Assembly: GCF_004005935.1 (NCBI RefSeq)
Contig: NZ_SACQ01000006.1
Coordinates: 124,001 to 188,000 of the forward strand
Source of the DNA: Neptunomonas marina
GTDB taxonomy: Bacteria; Pseudomonadota; Gammaproteobacteria; Pseudomonadales; Balneatricaceae
Direction: 5' to 3'
Length of the DNA stretch: 64,000 bases
Below the pieces are notes generated by a model that searched no databases, was not told where the DNA came from, and saw only the letters and a program-made list of their open reading frames with translations. A program made the translations under genes and the position numbers. This document shows positions 43,194 through 52,030 of this stretch, in pieces. Positions within the stretch are counted from its first letter, which is position 1. Each line of letters opens with the position of its first letter.

Positions 43194-44177
43194 ATGTCAT
43201 TGTGGCCAAAAGAGCAGTTGTGTTTGAGCTATGAAGCGCGCAAGCAAGCTGTGGATAAGGTGGAGGAGGCGTTCGCGTCTGCGCTAGCTTCCCTCAAAGT
43301 AGATATTGGGCTCAAAGAGATGTTTGAGTCGATCTATGTGCCACTCGGAGCATGGTTATATCAGCGACGTTTACAGCAAGATGGGCCGCTGGTGGTAGGC
43401 ATAAATGGTGCTCAGGGCGCGGGCAAATCAACGCTGTTTAACCTGATCGAAGTGATCCTCAGCGAGGGGTTTGGGCAACGCGTTGTGGGCTTTTCTTTGG
43501 ATGATCTGTACAAAACGCGGGCGCAGCGTGAAAAACTGTCTGAAGCGGTTCACCCATTGCTCATGACACGTGGCGTGCCGGGTACGCATGATGTTCAGCT
43601 GGGCATCGATATTATCCACTCCCTCATCAAAGGTGATGCCGAGCAGCCGACCAAAATTCCTGTTTTTGATAAATCAACTGACGACCGTTGTCAGACCGCT
43701 GTGTGGCAGGAGTGGGTAGGGCCTGCGGATGTGATTGTCTTTGAAGGTTGGTGTGTGGGCGCGATGGCGCAGACACAGGGTGCGCTTGATGTGCCGATCA
43801 ATACGCTGGAACGAAATGAAGACGCCAGCGGCGAATGGCGACAATACGTGAACGAGCAGTTAGCCGGGCGCTACCAACAGCTCTTTGGCATGATCGATAC
43901 TTTGGTGATGCTGAAAGTTCCGAGTATGGAGGCTGTATTTGAATGGCGCTCGTTACAAGAGAAGAAGCTGGCGGAGCGGGTAAAATATATCTTTGACACT
44001 CAGCAGCCGACTGATCATCTGCGCATCATGAACGAGCAAGAGATTGAGCGTTTTATCCAACACTACGAGCGCTTAACGCGCACGATGCTGGATGAGATGC
44101 CAAACCGAGCAGATATCACGCTTATGCTCAATGAAAACCACAAAATTAGTAAAATCCAGATCAACAACCCGCTATAG
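43194..44177 (+). CDS. P-loop kinase of the D-glycerate 3-kinase / YggC type
   Basis: This 327-residue cytoplasmic kinase has Walker A GAQGAGKST in VVGINGAQGAGKSTLFNL and a DDLYKT segment after the second strand (GFSLDDLYKTRAQREKL). RGVPGTHD is characteristic of the glycerate-kinase/YggC/uridine-kinase-like branch, with VFEGWCVG as a Walker-B-like strand. D-glycerate 3-kinases of plants and cyanobacteria share these motifs; the substrate here is inferred only. An AGGAGG site lies 11 bases before ATG 43194, which is preferred to the in-frame 43149. It follows the hydrolase on the same strand. Confidence 0.78.
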   Translation: MSLWPKEQLCLSYEARKQAVDKVEEAFASALASLKVDIGLKEMFESIYVPLGAWLYQRRLQQDGPLVVGINGAQGAGKSTLFNLIEVILSEGFGQRVVGFSLDDLYKTRAQREKLSEAVHPLLMTRGVPGTHDVQLGIDIIHSLIKGDAEQPTKIPVFDKSTDDRCQTAVWQEWVGPADVIVFEGWCVGAMAQTQGALDVPINTLERNEDASGEWRQYVNEQLAGRYQQLFGMIDTLVMLKVPSMEAVFEWRSLQEKKLAERVKYIFDTQQPTDHLRIMNEQEIERFIQHYERLTRTMLDEMPNRADITLMLNENHKISKIQINNPL

Positions 44178-44213
44178 AGCGGCATCTGCACGCTAAGCAG
44201 TGAGGTAATAAAG

Positions 44214-44855
44214 ATGAAGAAATTATTTGCAGCAACGCTGCTGGTTGCCTTAACCGGCTGCCAAAGCGCTTACTACTCGGCGATGGAGCAAGTTGGTGTC
44301 CATAAGCGCGATATTTTGGTGGATCGTGTGGAAGAAACACGTGATGCTCAAGGTGAAGCGCAAGAGGAGTTTCGCGATGCGCTCGAACAGTACCGCGCTG
44401 TTGTGCAGTTTGATGGCGGTGAGTTAGACCAGCTCTATGAGCGTCTGCAAGCTGAGTATGATGATAGCTATGACGCTGCAGAGCGTGTATCTGACCGTAT
44501 CCGCAGTGTTGAAAGTGTCGCTGAGGCGCTATTTGAAGAGTGGGATGAAGAGCTGCTGCAGTATCAGAGTGATCGGTTACGTGTACAGAGCGCCCGCCAA
44601 CTACGTGATACGAAAGCTCGCTATCAGAGTTTGATCGCGACCATGAAGCAGGCTGAAAAGCGCATGCAACCAGTGCTTTTAGCGTTGAACGATAACGTGC
44701 TTTACCTCAAGCACAACCTAAATGCGCAAGCGGTCGGCGCGCTGAAGGGTGAGTTTGCTAACATCCGTCAGAACATTGATCGCCTAATGCGTGATATGCA
44801 GCGCTCTATCCGTGAATCAGACGCATTTATCGCGTCGATGGATAAGAAACGTTAA
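44214..44855 (+). CDS. DUF2959 lipoprotein
   Basis: This 213-residue lipoprotein has lipobox LTGC (Cys about 16) and a mature start QSAYYSAMEQVGVHKRDILVDRV, the hallmark of DUF2959. The rest is almost entirely alpha-helical and charged (heptad-like KxxQxxxK and VQSARQLRDTKARY), suggesting a periplasmic coiled coil. Function unknown; Ala/Ser rather than Asp at +2/+3 suggests outer-membrane localisation. A GAGGTAAT site lies about 7 bases before the ATG. Its stop overlaps the convergent lipoprotein gene by 4 bases. Confidence 0.82.
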   Translation: MKKLFAATLLVALTGCQSAYYSAMEQVGVHKRDILVDRVEETRDAQGEAQEEFRDALEQYRAVVQFDGGELDQLYERLQAEYDDSYDAAERVSDRIRSVESVAEALFEEWDEELLQYQSDRLRVQSARQLRDTKARYQSLIATMKQAEKRMQPVLLALNDNVLYLKHNLNAQAVGALKGEFANIRQNIDRLMRDMQRSIRESDAFIASMDKKR

Positions 44856-45553
44856 ATCGGCAACAACACGGTGGAAGCGACGCCGTGTACCACCTTATTG
44901 ATGGCGCGATCATTTTTATCAGAGATGATCTGCGCCAGCACATCTTGAATGGCAATCATCTTGCCGAAGAGGCGCTCAAAGCTGAAGTTAGATAGCCCAC
45001 TTTGTGCGTCAATACTGTTCGCCAGAATAAATAACTCACCATTGTCCGCGCGGCGGCTATTAAGCTGCCAGGCTATTGATTCAAGGTTGCGAGCACAGTG
45101 GTAGATCTTCTGCTGGTCGAGATCATCAAACATAAAGTACTCCGTTTGATGGTTGTAGGCCGTATGGAGCATGCCCGCGATACCCGCCATCAAGGCAAAC
45201 ACGCGATCACCCTTGAAGTTTGGATCAAATGCTAACGGAATTGCGCGGTTGCCGTAGGCCCCGTTCAGCTCATTGAAGTTGACCGTGTAAGGCGTGTTGA
45301 AGAGTAGTTTAAGACGCTTCGCGACTGTCATTCCCGGTGGGCCTTTGCGCAGCTCGCGGGGGTTGCGCTTATAGAGTTTGACCATCAATTGCGCAGCAAG
45401 ACGGTTAGTTTCGCTGATGTGTCGGTCGATGACCATATCGATATCAGACTTGGCCAATTTTTTCAGGTTAAACGATGGCACGGTGCCTGCGGTACACCCA
45501 CAGAGGAGCGCTAAGGATGAAACTAGCAATACGATACATAAGCTTCTTAACAT
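44852..45553 (-). CDS. Lipoprotein of unknown function, last gene of the let/pqi operon
   Basis: This 233-residue lipoprotein has lipobox LLCGC (Cys about 20) followed by TAGT, suggesting outer-membrane sorting. The helical body includes DIDMVIDRHISETNRLAAQL. It begins 10 bases after letB on the same strand and so probably belongs to the lipid-transport operon, in the place occupied by the PqiC lipoprotein in pqiABC. I do not see the ABC_trans_aux (PqiC) pattern, so it is not called PqiC; an equivalent outer-membrane partner of LetB is an inference. Similar hypotheticals accompany pqi genes in Pseudomonas, as I recall. Confidence 0.7.
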   Translation of the reverse strand: MLRSLCIVLLVSSLALLCGCTAGTVPSFNLKKLAKSDIDMVIDRHISETNRLAAQLMVKLYKRNPRELRKGPPGMTVAKRLKLLFNTPYTVNFNELNGAYGNRAIPLAFDPNFKGDRVFALMAGIAGMLHTAYNHQTEYFMFDDLDQQKIYHCARNLESIAWQLNSRRADNGELFILANSIDAQSGLSNFSFERLFGKMIAIQDVLAQIISDKNDRAINKVVHGVASTVLLPI

Positions 45554-45563
45554 CCTGACCTCG

Positions 45564-48170
45564 CTATCGGTTTGATGTAACCGTAAACGTATCGCCTGAT
45601 TGTGCTGGTGTCCCGTTGGTGGGCGAGGTAAAGCTCAAACCGCCACCTACCAGTGTTTCAAGGCTTTCAGTTTGGATATCTAGCCCACCCAGTAAGGAGA
45701 AATCCACCCGCAAACCGCTGATATTGGCAAACTCGCTCTGTTTTTTTACGAAATTGGCATATTCAGGCGCAATATTGAGGAAAATTTCTACCCAAGGCTC
45801 AGTTGGGTGTAGGTCATACCCGACAACCGATCCAACAGGGACTTGGCGATAAAACACGGGGGAGCCTTTTACCAAAGACCCTAGCTGAGCTGCACGCACA
45901 ACAACATTTAACCCATTGCGATCTTGAAACGGAGGCGTCTCACGCAGGCCAGTGAATTGAACCTTCGCGGCGCCATCGCCTTTGCGTGCTTCGACATAGT
46001 TACCGAGGATGACGCCTTCGGGGTTTTCGATGCTACTCAGACGAATGACAGGCTCAACAATCCAGAAATCGCTACCCTCGCGTGCTAGGAAGTGTCCGTC
46101 ACGATAGAGATCGATATCAGCCTCGATGGCCTTTCCTTCGTTGACAACGCGCACTGTCCTGACTTTACCCACGTTTTGCCCTCGATAACGGATATCGGCC
46201 AAAGGCTGCAAGTTTTTACCCGTTGGGAAGGTGACACGGATCGCGAGTGGCTGCTGTACGCTGCTTTCGTGGTCGGGATAGAGTGTAAATAAGTGGTTGG
46301 CTTTGACCTTCGCACCTTGTTGCGGGTTTTCGAAGGCGATACCGCCGCGTAGCAGTGATTTGAGTGATTCGGTACGAATACGCGTTTCCTTCAGGCTGAC
46401 TTGAGCATTGATGCCGCTGACATCCCAAAAGCGGCTACCCTCGTGGACAAGGTGGCGATATTTCGCTTCGACCTCGGCAAAAATCGTTAAGCTGCGACCA
46501 TTCTTATCCAAAACGGTTTCCAGCACCTGCCCAACCGGGACCTGTTTATAGAGGATAGGTGCGCCTGATGTGAGTGACCCTACAGATTCTGTATGAAGGC
46601 GAAAGCGCAGTGTTTGTGCGCGATTTGCATCGGCTAAGCGGCCATTTTCTGTTGCAGCTTGATAGTCTTCAAACAGAGAGTAGATTTTATCTTTACTAAC
46701 CGGAGTGCGTTTTTGCGTCGGGTTAAAGAACGCGATCCCGCCCTGTAACAACGCGCTCGTGGATTCTGTACGCAATTTGATTTCGTCTATGTTTGCCGAC
46801 AAACGTATACCACTGGCGTTCCAAAAGCGGCTATTACTCGACAATAAATGCGCATAGCGTTGCTCGATAACGGCGTGAATCACCACGTAATCGCCAGCGG
46901 TAGCCAGCTCATAGCTGATCACCTCCCCAACCGGAAGCTGACGATAAAGTAATGGCGAACCCTGCGTAATAGAGCCTAGCTGCTTGGTGTGTAGCTCGAT
47001 AGAGGCTCCCATCGATAGCTGGCGCTTGGCGGGTGGAATCGTCAGTGCCGTAAACTGGCGTTGTGGCTCGCCTTGGCCCGCGTCTAGTTCGATATAGCTG
47101 CCACGCAGCAAGGCGCTGAGTTTTAAATTATCCAGTGATAGATCGGGTTTTTGTAGCCAGAAGCGGCTACCGCTGCGCAGCATATGCTGCGCTCTTGGGT
47201 CGATCAGCAGCGTGGCGTCGAGGTGTTTGAAGTCGTCAGTTAGCGCAACGCGTGTCACGCGGCCCACCTGTACGCCACGGCTTTGCACTTTCGCACCCTC
47301 TGTTAGCTCCGTAGCGCCTGGAAAGCGTAGGGTGATCTCAATGCCATCTTGCGCATCTTCAAAGTCACCAAAGAGCGTAAACAGTGCTCCACTTTGCGCG
47401 GCTGGCGAGTCTGTTTGTGGTGTTGAGAAGTGGATACCCCCTGCAATTAAAGAGGCGAGAGAGCCGACCTCGATATCGATCTTAGGCAAGTCAGCTTTGA
47501 CCTTGATGCCGCCAGCGTTCCAAAAGCGCGTATTTTCGCGGATAAGGTGGGTATAGCGTGGCTCAATATAGACCTCGATAAGCACCTCTTTGCCATCTTT
47601 ACTGAGCGAATGGCTGAGCACCTCGCCGACAGAGATGTCGCGATAAAACACATTCGCACCCTGATACACCGAGCGGGCGCTGTCGGCGGTGAGAGTCAGA
47701 TAGAGGCCCTCCGCATCTTTAATCGGCGGCGGCTGCTGATTTAGCGCCGTGAACTCGCGTGTCGAGTTGCCACCAAGGCCAGGTTGAAAGCCGATATAGT
47801 GGCCAGAGAGGAGCGTCTCGAGCCCGCGCACACCCGATAATGACACTTGTGGCTTAACAAGCCAGAACTTAGCTTTGTCGGTGAGCGAGTCATCCGCTTG
47901 CGGTGCCATCTCGATAAATGCGCGAACTTGGCGTAAGTTTTCGTCAATTTCGAGCTTTTTAACGACACCTGCCGGTAAACCACGGTAAAGCACTTTCGTC
48001 TTGTTGGCCTCAAGGCCTGCGGCAGAGTCAAATAGGACTTCAATCTTAATGCCACGGTCCGTGTAGTTTTTGTAGACCAGCCAGCCTGCGATAATGGCGG
48101 CGATGAGCGGCAGGAGCCATACCGCAGAGGGCATACGTCGGCGGCGGATGATAGGATCGTTATCGCTCAT
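45564..48170 (-). CDS. letB: LetB/YebT-type MCE lipid-transport protein (seven MCE domains)
   Basis: This 868-residue periplasm-spanning protein is anchored by one N-terminal helix (about 14-32). Seven MCE repeats can be counted by their VLYRGxxVGxV-type strand: near residues 50, 160, 280, 395, 520, 650 and 770 (for example VLYRGLPAGVV, VFYRDISVGEV, VQSRGVQVGRV, LLYRQLPVGEV, ILYKQVPVGQV, IRYRGQNVGKV, VFYRQVPVGSV). E. coli LetB has seven and is about 877 residues; PqiB has three, so LetB is the better match. LetB forms a stacked hexameric tunnel that moves phospholipids between membranes. It overlaps the upstream LetA half by 4 bases. Confidence 0.9.
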   Translation of the reverse strand: MSDNDPIIRRRRMPSAVWLLPLIAAIIAGWLVYKNYTDRGIKIEVLFDSAAGLEANKTKVLYRGLPAGVVKKLEIDENLRQVRAFIEMAPQADDSLTDKAKFWLVKPQVSLSGVRGLETLLSGHYIGFQPGLGGNSTREFTALNQQPPPIKDAEGLYLTLTADSARSVYQGANVFYRDISVGEVLSHSLSKDGKEVLIEVYIEPRYTHLIRENTRFWNAGGIKVKADLPKIDIEVGSLASLIAGGIHFSTPQTDSPAAQSGALFTLFGDFEDAQDGIEITLRFPGATELTEGAKVQSRGVQVGRVTRVALTDDFKHLDATLLIDPRAQHMLRSGSRFWLQKPDLSLDNLKLSALLRGSYIELDAGQGEPQRQFTALTIPPAKRQLSMGASIELHTKQLGSITQGSPLLYRQLPVGEVISYELATAGDYVVIHAVIEQRYAHLLSSNSRFWNASGIRLSANIDEIKLRTESTSALLQGGIAFFNPTQKRTPVSKDKIYSLFEDYQAATENGRLADANRAQTLRFRLHTESVGSLTSGAPILYKQVPVGQVLETVLDKNGRSLTIFAEVEAKYRHLVHEGSRFWDVSGINAQVSLKETRIRTESLKSLLRGGIAFENPQQGAKVKANHLFTLYPDHESSVQQPLAIRVTFPTGKNLQPLADIRYRGQNVGKVRTVRVVNEGKAIEADIDLYRDGHFLAREGSDFWIVEPVIRLSSIENPEGVILGNYVEARKGDGAAKVQFTGLRETPPFQDRNGLNVVVRAAQLGSLVKGSPVFYRQVPVGSVVGYDLHPTEPWVEIFLNIAPEYANFVKKQSEFANISGLRVDFSLLGGLDIQTESLETLVGGGLSFTSPTNGTPAQSGDTFTVTSNR

Positions 48171-48793
48171 TGCGACTCCTCGAGCTGTTGTAAGTGCTTA
48201 TCCCAAATAAGGCGCGTATCGAACACCGTGGCGGATAACATTGTTAAAATCACGGCGGCTCCGAATGCAGTGGCACCCACTTCACCATTGATGGAAGCGA
48301 GGTTACCGAGCTGCACAATGGCGGCCAAAATCGCCACAACAAAGATGTCCAGCATAGACCAGCGGCCGATCCATTCGACAAACCGGTACATTAGCATTTT
48401 CTGGTGCAGGTTGGTGACAACACCTCGCTGCACGGTTAACAATAAAATCACCATCCCCACCACTTTAATCAGCGGAATAATGACCGATGCGGTGAGCACC
48501 ACAAAGGCGATTCCCAGCATATCGTACTCGATAAGATCAATAACGCCGCCAATAATGGTGGAAGGTGCGCCCTGCCCTAATGATTTGAGCGTCATGATCG
48601 GCAGCATATAAGCTGGAATAAGAGCAAATGCCGCGCTGATCAGCAGTGCCCACGAATAGGTGATCGAGTGCGGACGCCGCTGGTGGACCTTAGTGCCGCA
48701 ACGCGGACAGGGCCGCCCGTCGTAACTGTGTGGTAACGTTTTGTGGCACTGTGTACAGCACAACAAACCTTGTTTAAGTGCGCTATGGCTCAT
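48167..48793 (-). CDS. PqiA/LetA-domain protein, second half
   Basis: This 208-residue inner-membrane protein starts with a zinc ribbon, CTQC then CPRC, and has four predicted helices (SWALLISAAFALIPAYML onward). It corresponds to the C-terminal repeat of the fused E. coli LetA/PqiA, here a separate gene. It overlaps the first half by 4 bases (ATGA) and letB by 4 bases, so three proteins are translated in close coupling. LetA is thought to work with LetB in lipid trafficking; its mechanism is not settled. Confidence 0.87.
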   Translation of the reverse strand: MSHSALKQGLLCCTQCHKTLPHSYDGRPCPRCGTKVHQRRPHSITYSWALLISAAFALIPAYMLPIMTLKSLGQGAPSTIIGGVIDLIEYDMLGIAFVVLTASVIIPLIKVVGMVILLLTVQRGVVTNLHQKMLMYRFVEWIGRWSMLDIFVVAILAAIVQLGNLASINGEVGATAFGAAVILTMLSATVFDTRLIWDKHLQQLEESQ

Positions 48794-49428
48794 CGGGCGC
48801 GCTCCAACTGCTCAATGCGCCGCCAAAAACGGTGCTGGTCCAACTGTGTTGAGGTAATGAGCGTCGTCAAGATAAGCGCCGCCATGCTGTATAAACCAAT
48901 CCCCGGTGTGACCTCGGCAATATCGACAAGTTTAATCATCGATACAAAAACACCAAGAAGGTAGATCTCTAACATCCCCCAGCTATCGAGTTGCTGGTAA
49001 CTGCGCATCGCCCAAGAGAGCCCGCGGCTACGCCGATGAAACATCAGACTGGCGCTGAGATAAACCATCAAAAGCATTTTGATAAACGGCACAATAATCG
49101 CTGTCATCAAAACGAGCGCAGATACGGCATACAAGCGGCTATCGTAGAGTGCCACCACCGAACTAAAGATCGTCTCTTGTTGTGCCAGACCTAGCGCTTG
49201 CAGCGAGAGAATCGGAAATAAGTTGGCAGGAAAGAATAAGATAAGCCCGGTAATTGCCAACGCTAACGTGCGCTCGACTGAGCGATGATGACGTGCCACC
49301 AGCGTGTAGCCGCAGCGTGGGCAGTTGGCTTCCTGCTTATCGGGGACTGCTCGCTGATGCATGAGGTAGTCGCATTCAGGGCAAGCCCAGAAACGGTGGG
49401 CATGTCGAGTTTCGGAGCGAGGTGGCAT
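48790..49428 (-). CDS. PqiA/LetA-domain protein, first half
   Basis: This 212-residue inner-membrane protein has a zinc ribbon (CPEC ... CPRC) in the first 45 residues and four helices (TLALAITGLILFFPANLFPI onward). It corresponds to the N-terminal PqiA repeat. In E. coli both repeats are in one 427-residue LetA; the split into two genes with a 4-base overlap is seen also in Pseudomonas, as I recall. It is first in the operon letA1-letA2-letB-lipoprotein. It is divergent from pdxH, with a 138-base spacer. Confidence 0.87.
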   Translation of the reverse strand: MPPRSETRHAHRFWACPECDYLMHQRAVPDKQEANCPRCGYTLVARHHRSVERTLALAITGLILFFPANLFPILSLQALGLAQQETIFSSVVALYDSRLYAVSALVLMTAIIVPFIKMLLMVYLSASLMFHRRSRGLSWAMRSYQQLDSWGMLEIYLLGVFVSMIKLVDIAEVTPGIGLYSMAALILTTLITSTQLDQHRFWRRIEQLERAR

Positions 49429-49566
49429 CGGTTGAGATCAGTTCCTTTCAGCAATCCGTATGAGAAGCGTGCCGTGAAGCACTAAGCCTAGCAGAAAGCC
49501 GTGTATTAACCGTGTTTCAGAAGAGGCTTTTCGCTATAGTACAGCTAACTTCAGAGGAGTAGAAAT

Positions 49567-50214
49567 ATGTCCGAAAAATCAGGTGATTTAACACAGCTAC
49601 GGCGCGAATATGTGGCCGAGGGATTAATGCGAAGCGATATGGCAGCAGATCCTGTTGAGCAGTTCTCGACATGGTTCGACATAGCATGCCAAGCGCGTCC
49701 GGATGATGCCTCCTCCATGACGTTAGCAACGGCCAGTAAAACCGGGATGCCGTCGGCGCGTATCGTTTTGTTAAAGCACTTCGATGCAGACGGTTTTGCC
49801 TGGTATACCGACTACGAAAGTAACAAGGGGAAGGAGCTAGCTGAAAACCCGCAAGCGGAGCTGATGTTCTACTGGTATGGGTTGGAGCGCCAGATTCGTA
49901 TCCAAGGGCGTGTGGAGAAACTCGATCCTGCCAAGGGTGAAGCCTATTTCCATGCGCGTCCATTGGGTAGCCAGCTCAGTGCGGCGATCTCCCATCAGAG
50001 TGCGCCGGTAGATAGCCGCGAAGAGCTGGAAGCACGAGTGGAAGCTTTATCACAACGCTGCGGCGATCAGGTAGAGCGCCCAGAGCGCTGGGGGGGATAT
50101 CGTCTCGTGCCGCAACGCTTTGAGTTTTGGCAGGGACGTGAGAACCGTCTACACGACCGATTCTGCTACACGTTAACCGCTGATGGTTGGACGTTGACGA
50201 GATTGCAGCCATGA
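49567..50214 (+). CDS. pdxH: Pyridoxamine 5'-phosphate oxidase PdxH
   Basis: This 215-residue FMN enzyme makes pyridoxal 5'-phosphate from PNP or PMP. Family landmarks are DLTQLRREYVAEGL, DASSMTLATASKTGMPSARIVLLK, DGFAWYTDYESNKGKELAENP, LFYWxxLERQIRI (here MFYWYGLERQIRI), and the C-terminal EFWQGRENRLHDRFCYT ending in LQP. Length fits. The ribosome site GAGGAG lies about 7 bases upstream. The stop overlaps the start of the carboxylesterase gene (ATGA), so the two are coupled. Confidence 0.96.
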   Translation: MSEKSGDLTQLRREYVAEGLMRSDMAADPVEQFSTWFDIACQARPDDASSMTLATASKTGMPSARIVLLKHFDADGFAWYTDYESNKGKELAENPQAELMFYWYGLERQIRIQGRVEKLDPAKGEAYFHARPLGSQLSAAISHQSAPVDSREELEARVEALSQRCGDQVERPERWGGYRLVPQRFEFWQGRENRLHDRFCYTLTADGWTLTRLQP

Positions 50215-50873
50215 GCGATATGCCAATCATCGTTGATACAGCGGCCGACTTTGACAGTGTCGTGATCTGGATGCACGGCTTAGGAGCAGATGGATCTGAT
50301 TTCCCGCCTGCAATTCCTTACTTATCATTGCCTGAGTCGCTTAAAATTCGCTTTATGTTTCCGAATGCTCCGGTGCGTCCTGTGACGATCAACGGTGGCT
50401 TTGAGATGCGCTCTTGGTACGACATTCTGAGCATGGAGGCTGGTGGCCGCGAGATTAACGCTCAACAGTTGCAGCAGTCGGTGGCGCAGGTCCAGCGGTT
50501 GATTGATGATTACATTGAGCAGGGCATCGCTGCTCAGCGCATCTTTCTAGTTGGATTCTCCCAAGGGGGCGCGGTTGCTTACGAGGCAGGGTTAACTTAT
50601 CCACAAGCGCTGGGTGGTATCGTTGCGATGTCGACCTATTTACCGCGTTCACTTGATGAGGTTGCGCCGGTTGCGCCAACAGCGTTACCCATTTTAACGC
50701 TGCACGGGGAATATGATGATGTGGTTTCAATTGCGATGGGTGAAGCGGCTAAGCAGCAACTAAACACTCATGGCTACGCGCCGCAGTGGCACGTTTACCC
50801 TATGGCTCACGAAGTGTCGTTAGTGTCTCTGGAAACGTTGGGTCAGTGGCTGCAGTTGCAGATGATGAAGTAA
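50211..50873 (+). CDS. Carboxylesterase/phospholipase-like alpha/beta hydrolase
   Basis: This is a 220-residue serine hydrolase of the acyl-protein-thioesterase/EstB type. HGLGADGSDF (residues about 21-30) is the oxyanion region, nucleophile Ser lies in GFSQGG, Asp in HGEYDDVV, and His in YPMAHEVS. The start ATG 50211 overlaps the pdxH TGA; an in-frame ATG at 50187 would lie inside pdxH. Pseudomonas EstB/PA3859 homologues are about 215-220 residues and hydrolyse short-chain esters. Cellular substrate unknown. It probably shares a transcript with pdxH and the FKBP gene. Confidence 0.9.
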   Translation: MSDMPIIVDTAADFDSVVIWMHGLGADGSDFPPAIPYLSLPESLKIRFMFPNAPVRPVTINGGFEMRSWYDILSMEAGGREINAQQLQQSVAQVQRLIDDYIEQGIAAQRIFLVGFSQGGAVAYEAGLTYPQALGGIVAMSTYLPRSLDEVAPVAPTALPILTLHGEYDDVVSIAMGEAAKQQLNTHGYAPQWHVYPMAHEVSLVSLETLGQWLQLQMMK

Positions 50874-50884
50874 AGAGGTTTGAA

Positions 50885-51349
50885 ATGAAAATTGAGAAAG
50901 ATCGGGTTGTTACCTTCCACTATGCGCTAGTCAGCGGTGAAGGTGAGGTCATTGATGGTACTAAGGGCGGTGATCCGATCCCTTATCTGCATGGGCATAA
51001 TAATATCGTGCCAGGCCTTGAAGCCGCTCTTGAGGGCCACGAAGCTGGTGAGCAGGTCCGTGTCACATTGGCCCCTGAACAAGCTTATGGCGAGCGTGAC
51101 GAAGAGAATGTCTTCGATGTGGAGCGCCAGTTATTTGCCAATGTTCCAGAGCTTGCTGTTGGCTTTATGTGCCATATGACTAACGAACAAGGCGTCGAGG
51201 AGCTGGTCTCTGTAGTAGAGATTGCGGACGACGTCGTTACGGTCGATGCTAATCACCCTTATGCCGGTGAAACCCTCACCTTTGAGGTGGACCTTCTCGA
51301 GGTCCGTACGGCAACTGCAGACGAAATTAAAGCCGGCAGCTTAATCTAG
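50885..51349 (+). CDS. FKBP-type peptidyl-prolyl isomerase, SlyD/FkpB-like
   Basis: This 154-residue cytoplasmic prolyl isomerase and chaperone has an FKBP core split by an insert-in-flap domain (about 70-125), as in SlyD. The landmarks are KDRVVTFHYAL, YLHGHNNIVPGLEAALEGHEAG, APEQAYGERDE and NHPYAGETLTFEV. The His/Cys-rich nickel-binding tail of E. coli SlyD is absent; the C-terminus ends in DEIKAGSLI. ATG 50885 has an AGAGG site 6-7 bases upstream. An in-frame start at 50786 lies within the esterase gene and is rejected. Confidence 0.92.
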   Translation: MKIEKDRVVTFHYALVSGEGEVIDGTKGGDPIPYLHGHNNIVPGLEAALEGHEAGEQVRVTLAPEQAYGERDEENVFDVERQLFANVPELAVGFMCHMTNEQGVEELVSVVEIADDVVTVDANHPYAGETLTFEVDLLEVRTATADEIKAGSLI

Positions 51350-51367
51350 CTCCGCATCGATGATAGC

Positions 51368-51391
51368 GGCATCAGCCTTTGGGCTGGTGCC
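51368..51391. terminator. GC-rich hairpin between convergent genes
   Basis: GGCATCAGCC (51368-51377) and GGCTGGTGCC (51382-51391) pair with one G-U and a 4-base TTTG loop. No T-run is present on either side, so it may end transcription of either gene only weakly. Confidence 0.5.
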
Positions 51392-51393
51392 GG

Positions 51394-51651
51394 CTACACC
51401 TTCTCGCGCCACTCTAGCTCCCCTAAATGCACATTTAGCCACTCGAAACCGATGCGCTTGGCCACGGCCGCAGCACCATCCAGACTTTTAAACTCCCGCT
51501 CCTTCTTACTGCGCTGCAAGTCTAGCGTGATGATGTTTCCGTCCTTCGCGATAAATTTCAACGTCCAGCCGCGTGACATCGCAATCGGCGTGGCTTCACA
51601 TGATTCAAATACGCCTGCGTTGAAAAGTAATTTTATTTCCCTTTCTTGCAT
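51394..51651 (-). CDS. Conserved small hypothetical protein
   Basis: This 85-residue soluble protein starts QEREIKLLFNAGVFESCEAT. It contains an LQRSKKEREFKSLDGAAAVAKRIGF segment that reads as a compact beta-beta-alpha domain ending in an amphipathic strand (WLNVHLGELEW). Proteins with this pattern in pseudomonads are sometimes labelled plasmid replication/partition related, a label of doubtful value here since no plasmid gene is near. Function unknown. It is convergent with the FKBP gene; the long AT-rich spacer lies upstream of it. Confidence 0.65.
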   Translation of the reverse strand: MQEREIKLLFNAGVFESCEATPIAMSRGWTLKFIAKDGNIITLDLQRSKKEREFKSLDGAAAVAKRIGFEWLNVHLGELEWREKV

Positions 51652-52002
51652 TGTCTTAAATCCCTAATGATTATTTATTTTCGATTTAAGATTATTCTAA
51701 ATAAAAAAATGATCTTTGGCAAAAATATCCTCCATTTCTAACGTCTTTAAGTTTTTGATTATTAAGTGTTTTTTTGGGGTTTTGGGATAATTTTGAGTGG
51801 CGGCTTTCAGGTGTGTAAGTGTTTGTTTTTTAAGCAGTATTTATGCAGGCTCTCTTAGAGTTTTTTATTATTTTAAAACTGTTGCTTATAGCTTTTCGTG
51901 GTTTTTAGTTTTCTTTATTGATTTTTGATTGTTATTAGTTGGTTTTTGAAAGTTCCTCTTGGGTAACTGCTTAGCTGATGCTGAATTGGTACAAAAGAAG
52001 TA
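51652..52002. other. Long AT-rich non-coding spacer upstream of the chemotaxis operon
   Basis: Counting to the first che start, about 450 bases here carry no supported gene, by far the longest such gap near the che cluster. It is strongly T-rich on the plus strand between 51690 and 51960 with many TTTT tracts. No ORF with a ribosome site, no tRNA and no strong hairpin with T-run was found. It may hold several promoters, curved DNA or an untranslated RNA. Confidence 0.45.
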
Positions 52003-52010
52003 CAAAAGAA
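51989..52010 (+). repeat. Tandem 11-base direct repeat
   Basis: GTACAAAAGAA occurs twice in direct succession (51989-51999 and 52000-52010), one helical turn apart, just upstream of the che operon promoter region. Confidence 0.7.
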
Positions 52011-52030
52011 AGGGGTAAATTTGCCGATTT
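52003..52030 (+). promoter_or_regulatory. Candidate sigma-28 (FliA) promoter for the chemotaxis operon
   Basis: CAAAAGAA (52003-52010), 12 bases, then GCCGATTT (52023-52030) resembles TAAAGTTT-N11-GCCGATAA. The -10 element matches at 6 of 8; the -35 is partial. It lies about 70 bases before the first che-operon ATG. Confidence 0.35.

Noticed and set aside
48228-48611. 127-codon plus-strand ORF in the LetA region
   Set aside because: It is antisense to a membrane protein gene; Thr/Ile-rich translation is the usual shadow of hydrophobic codons on the other strand.
51394-51651. Plasmid partition protein
   Set aside because: The remembered label for similar proteins is not supported by any plasmid gene or origin in the window.
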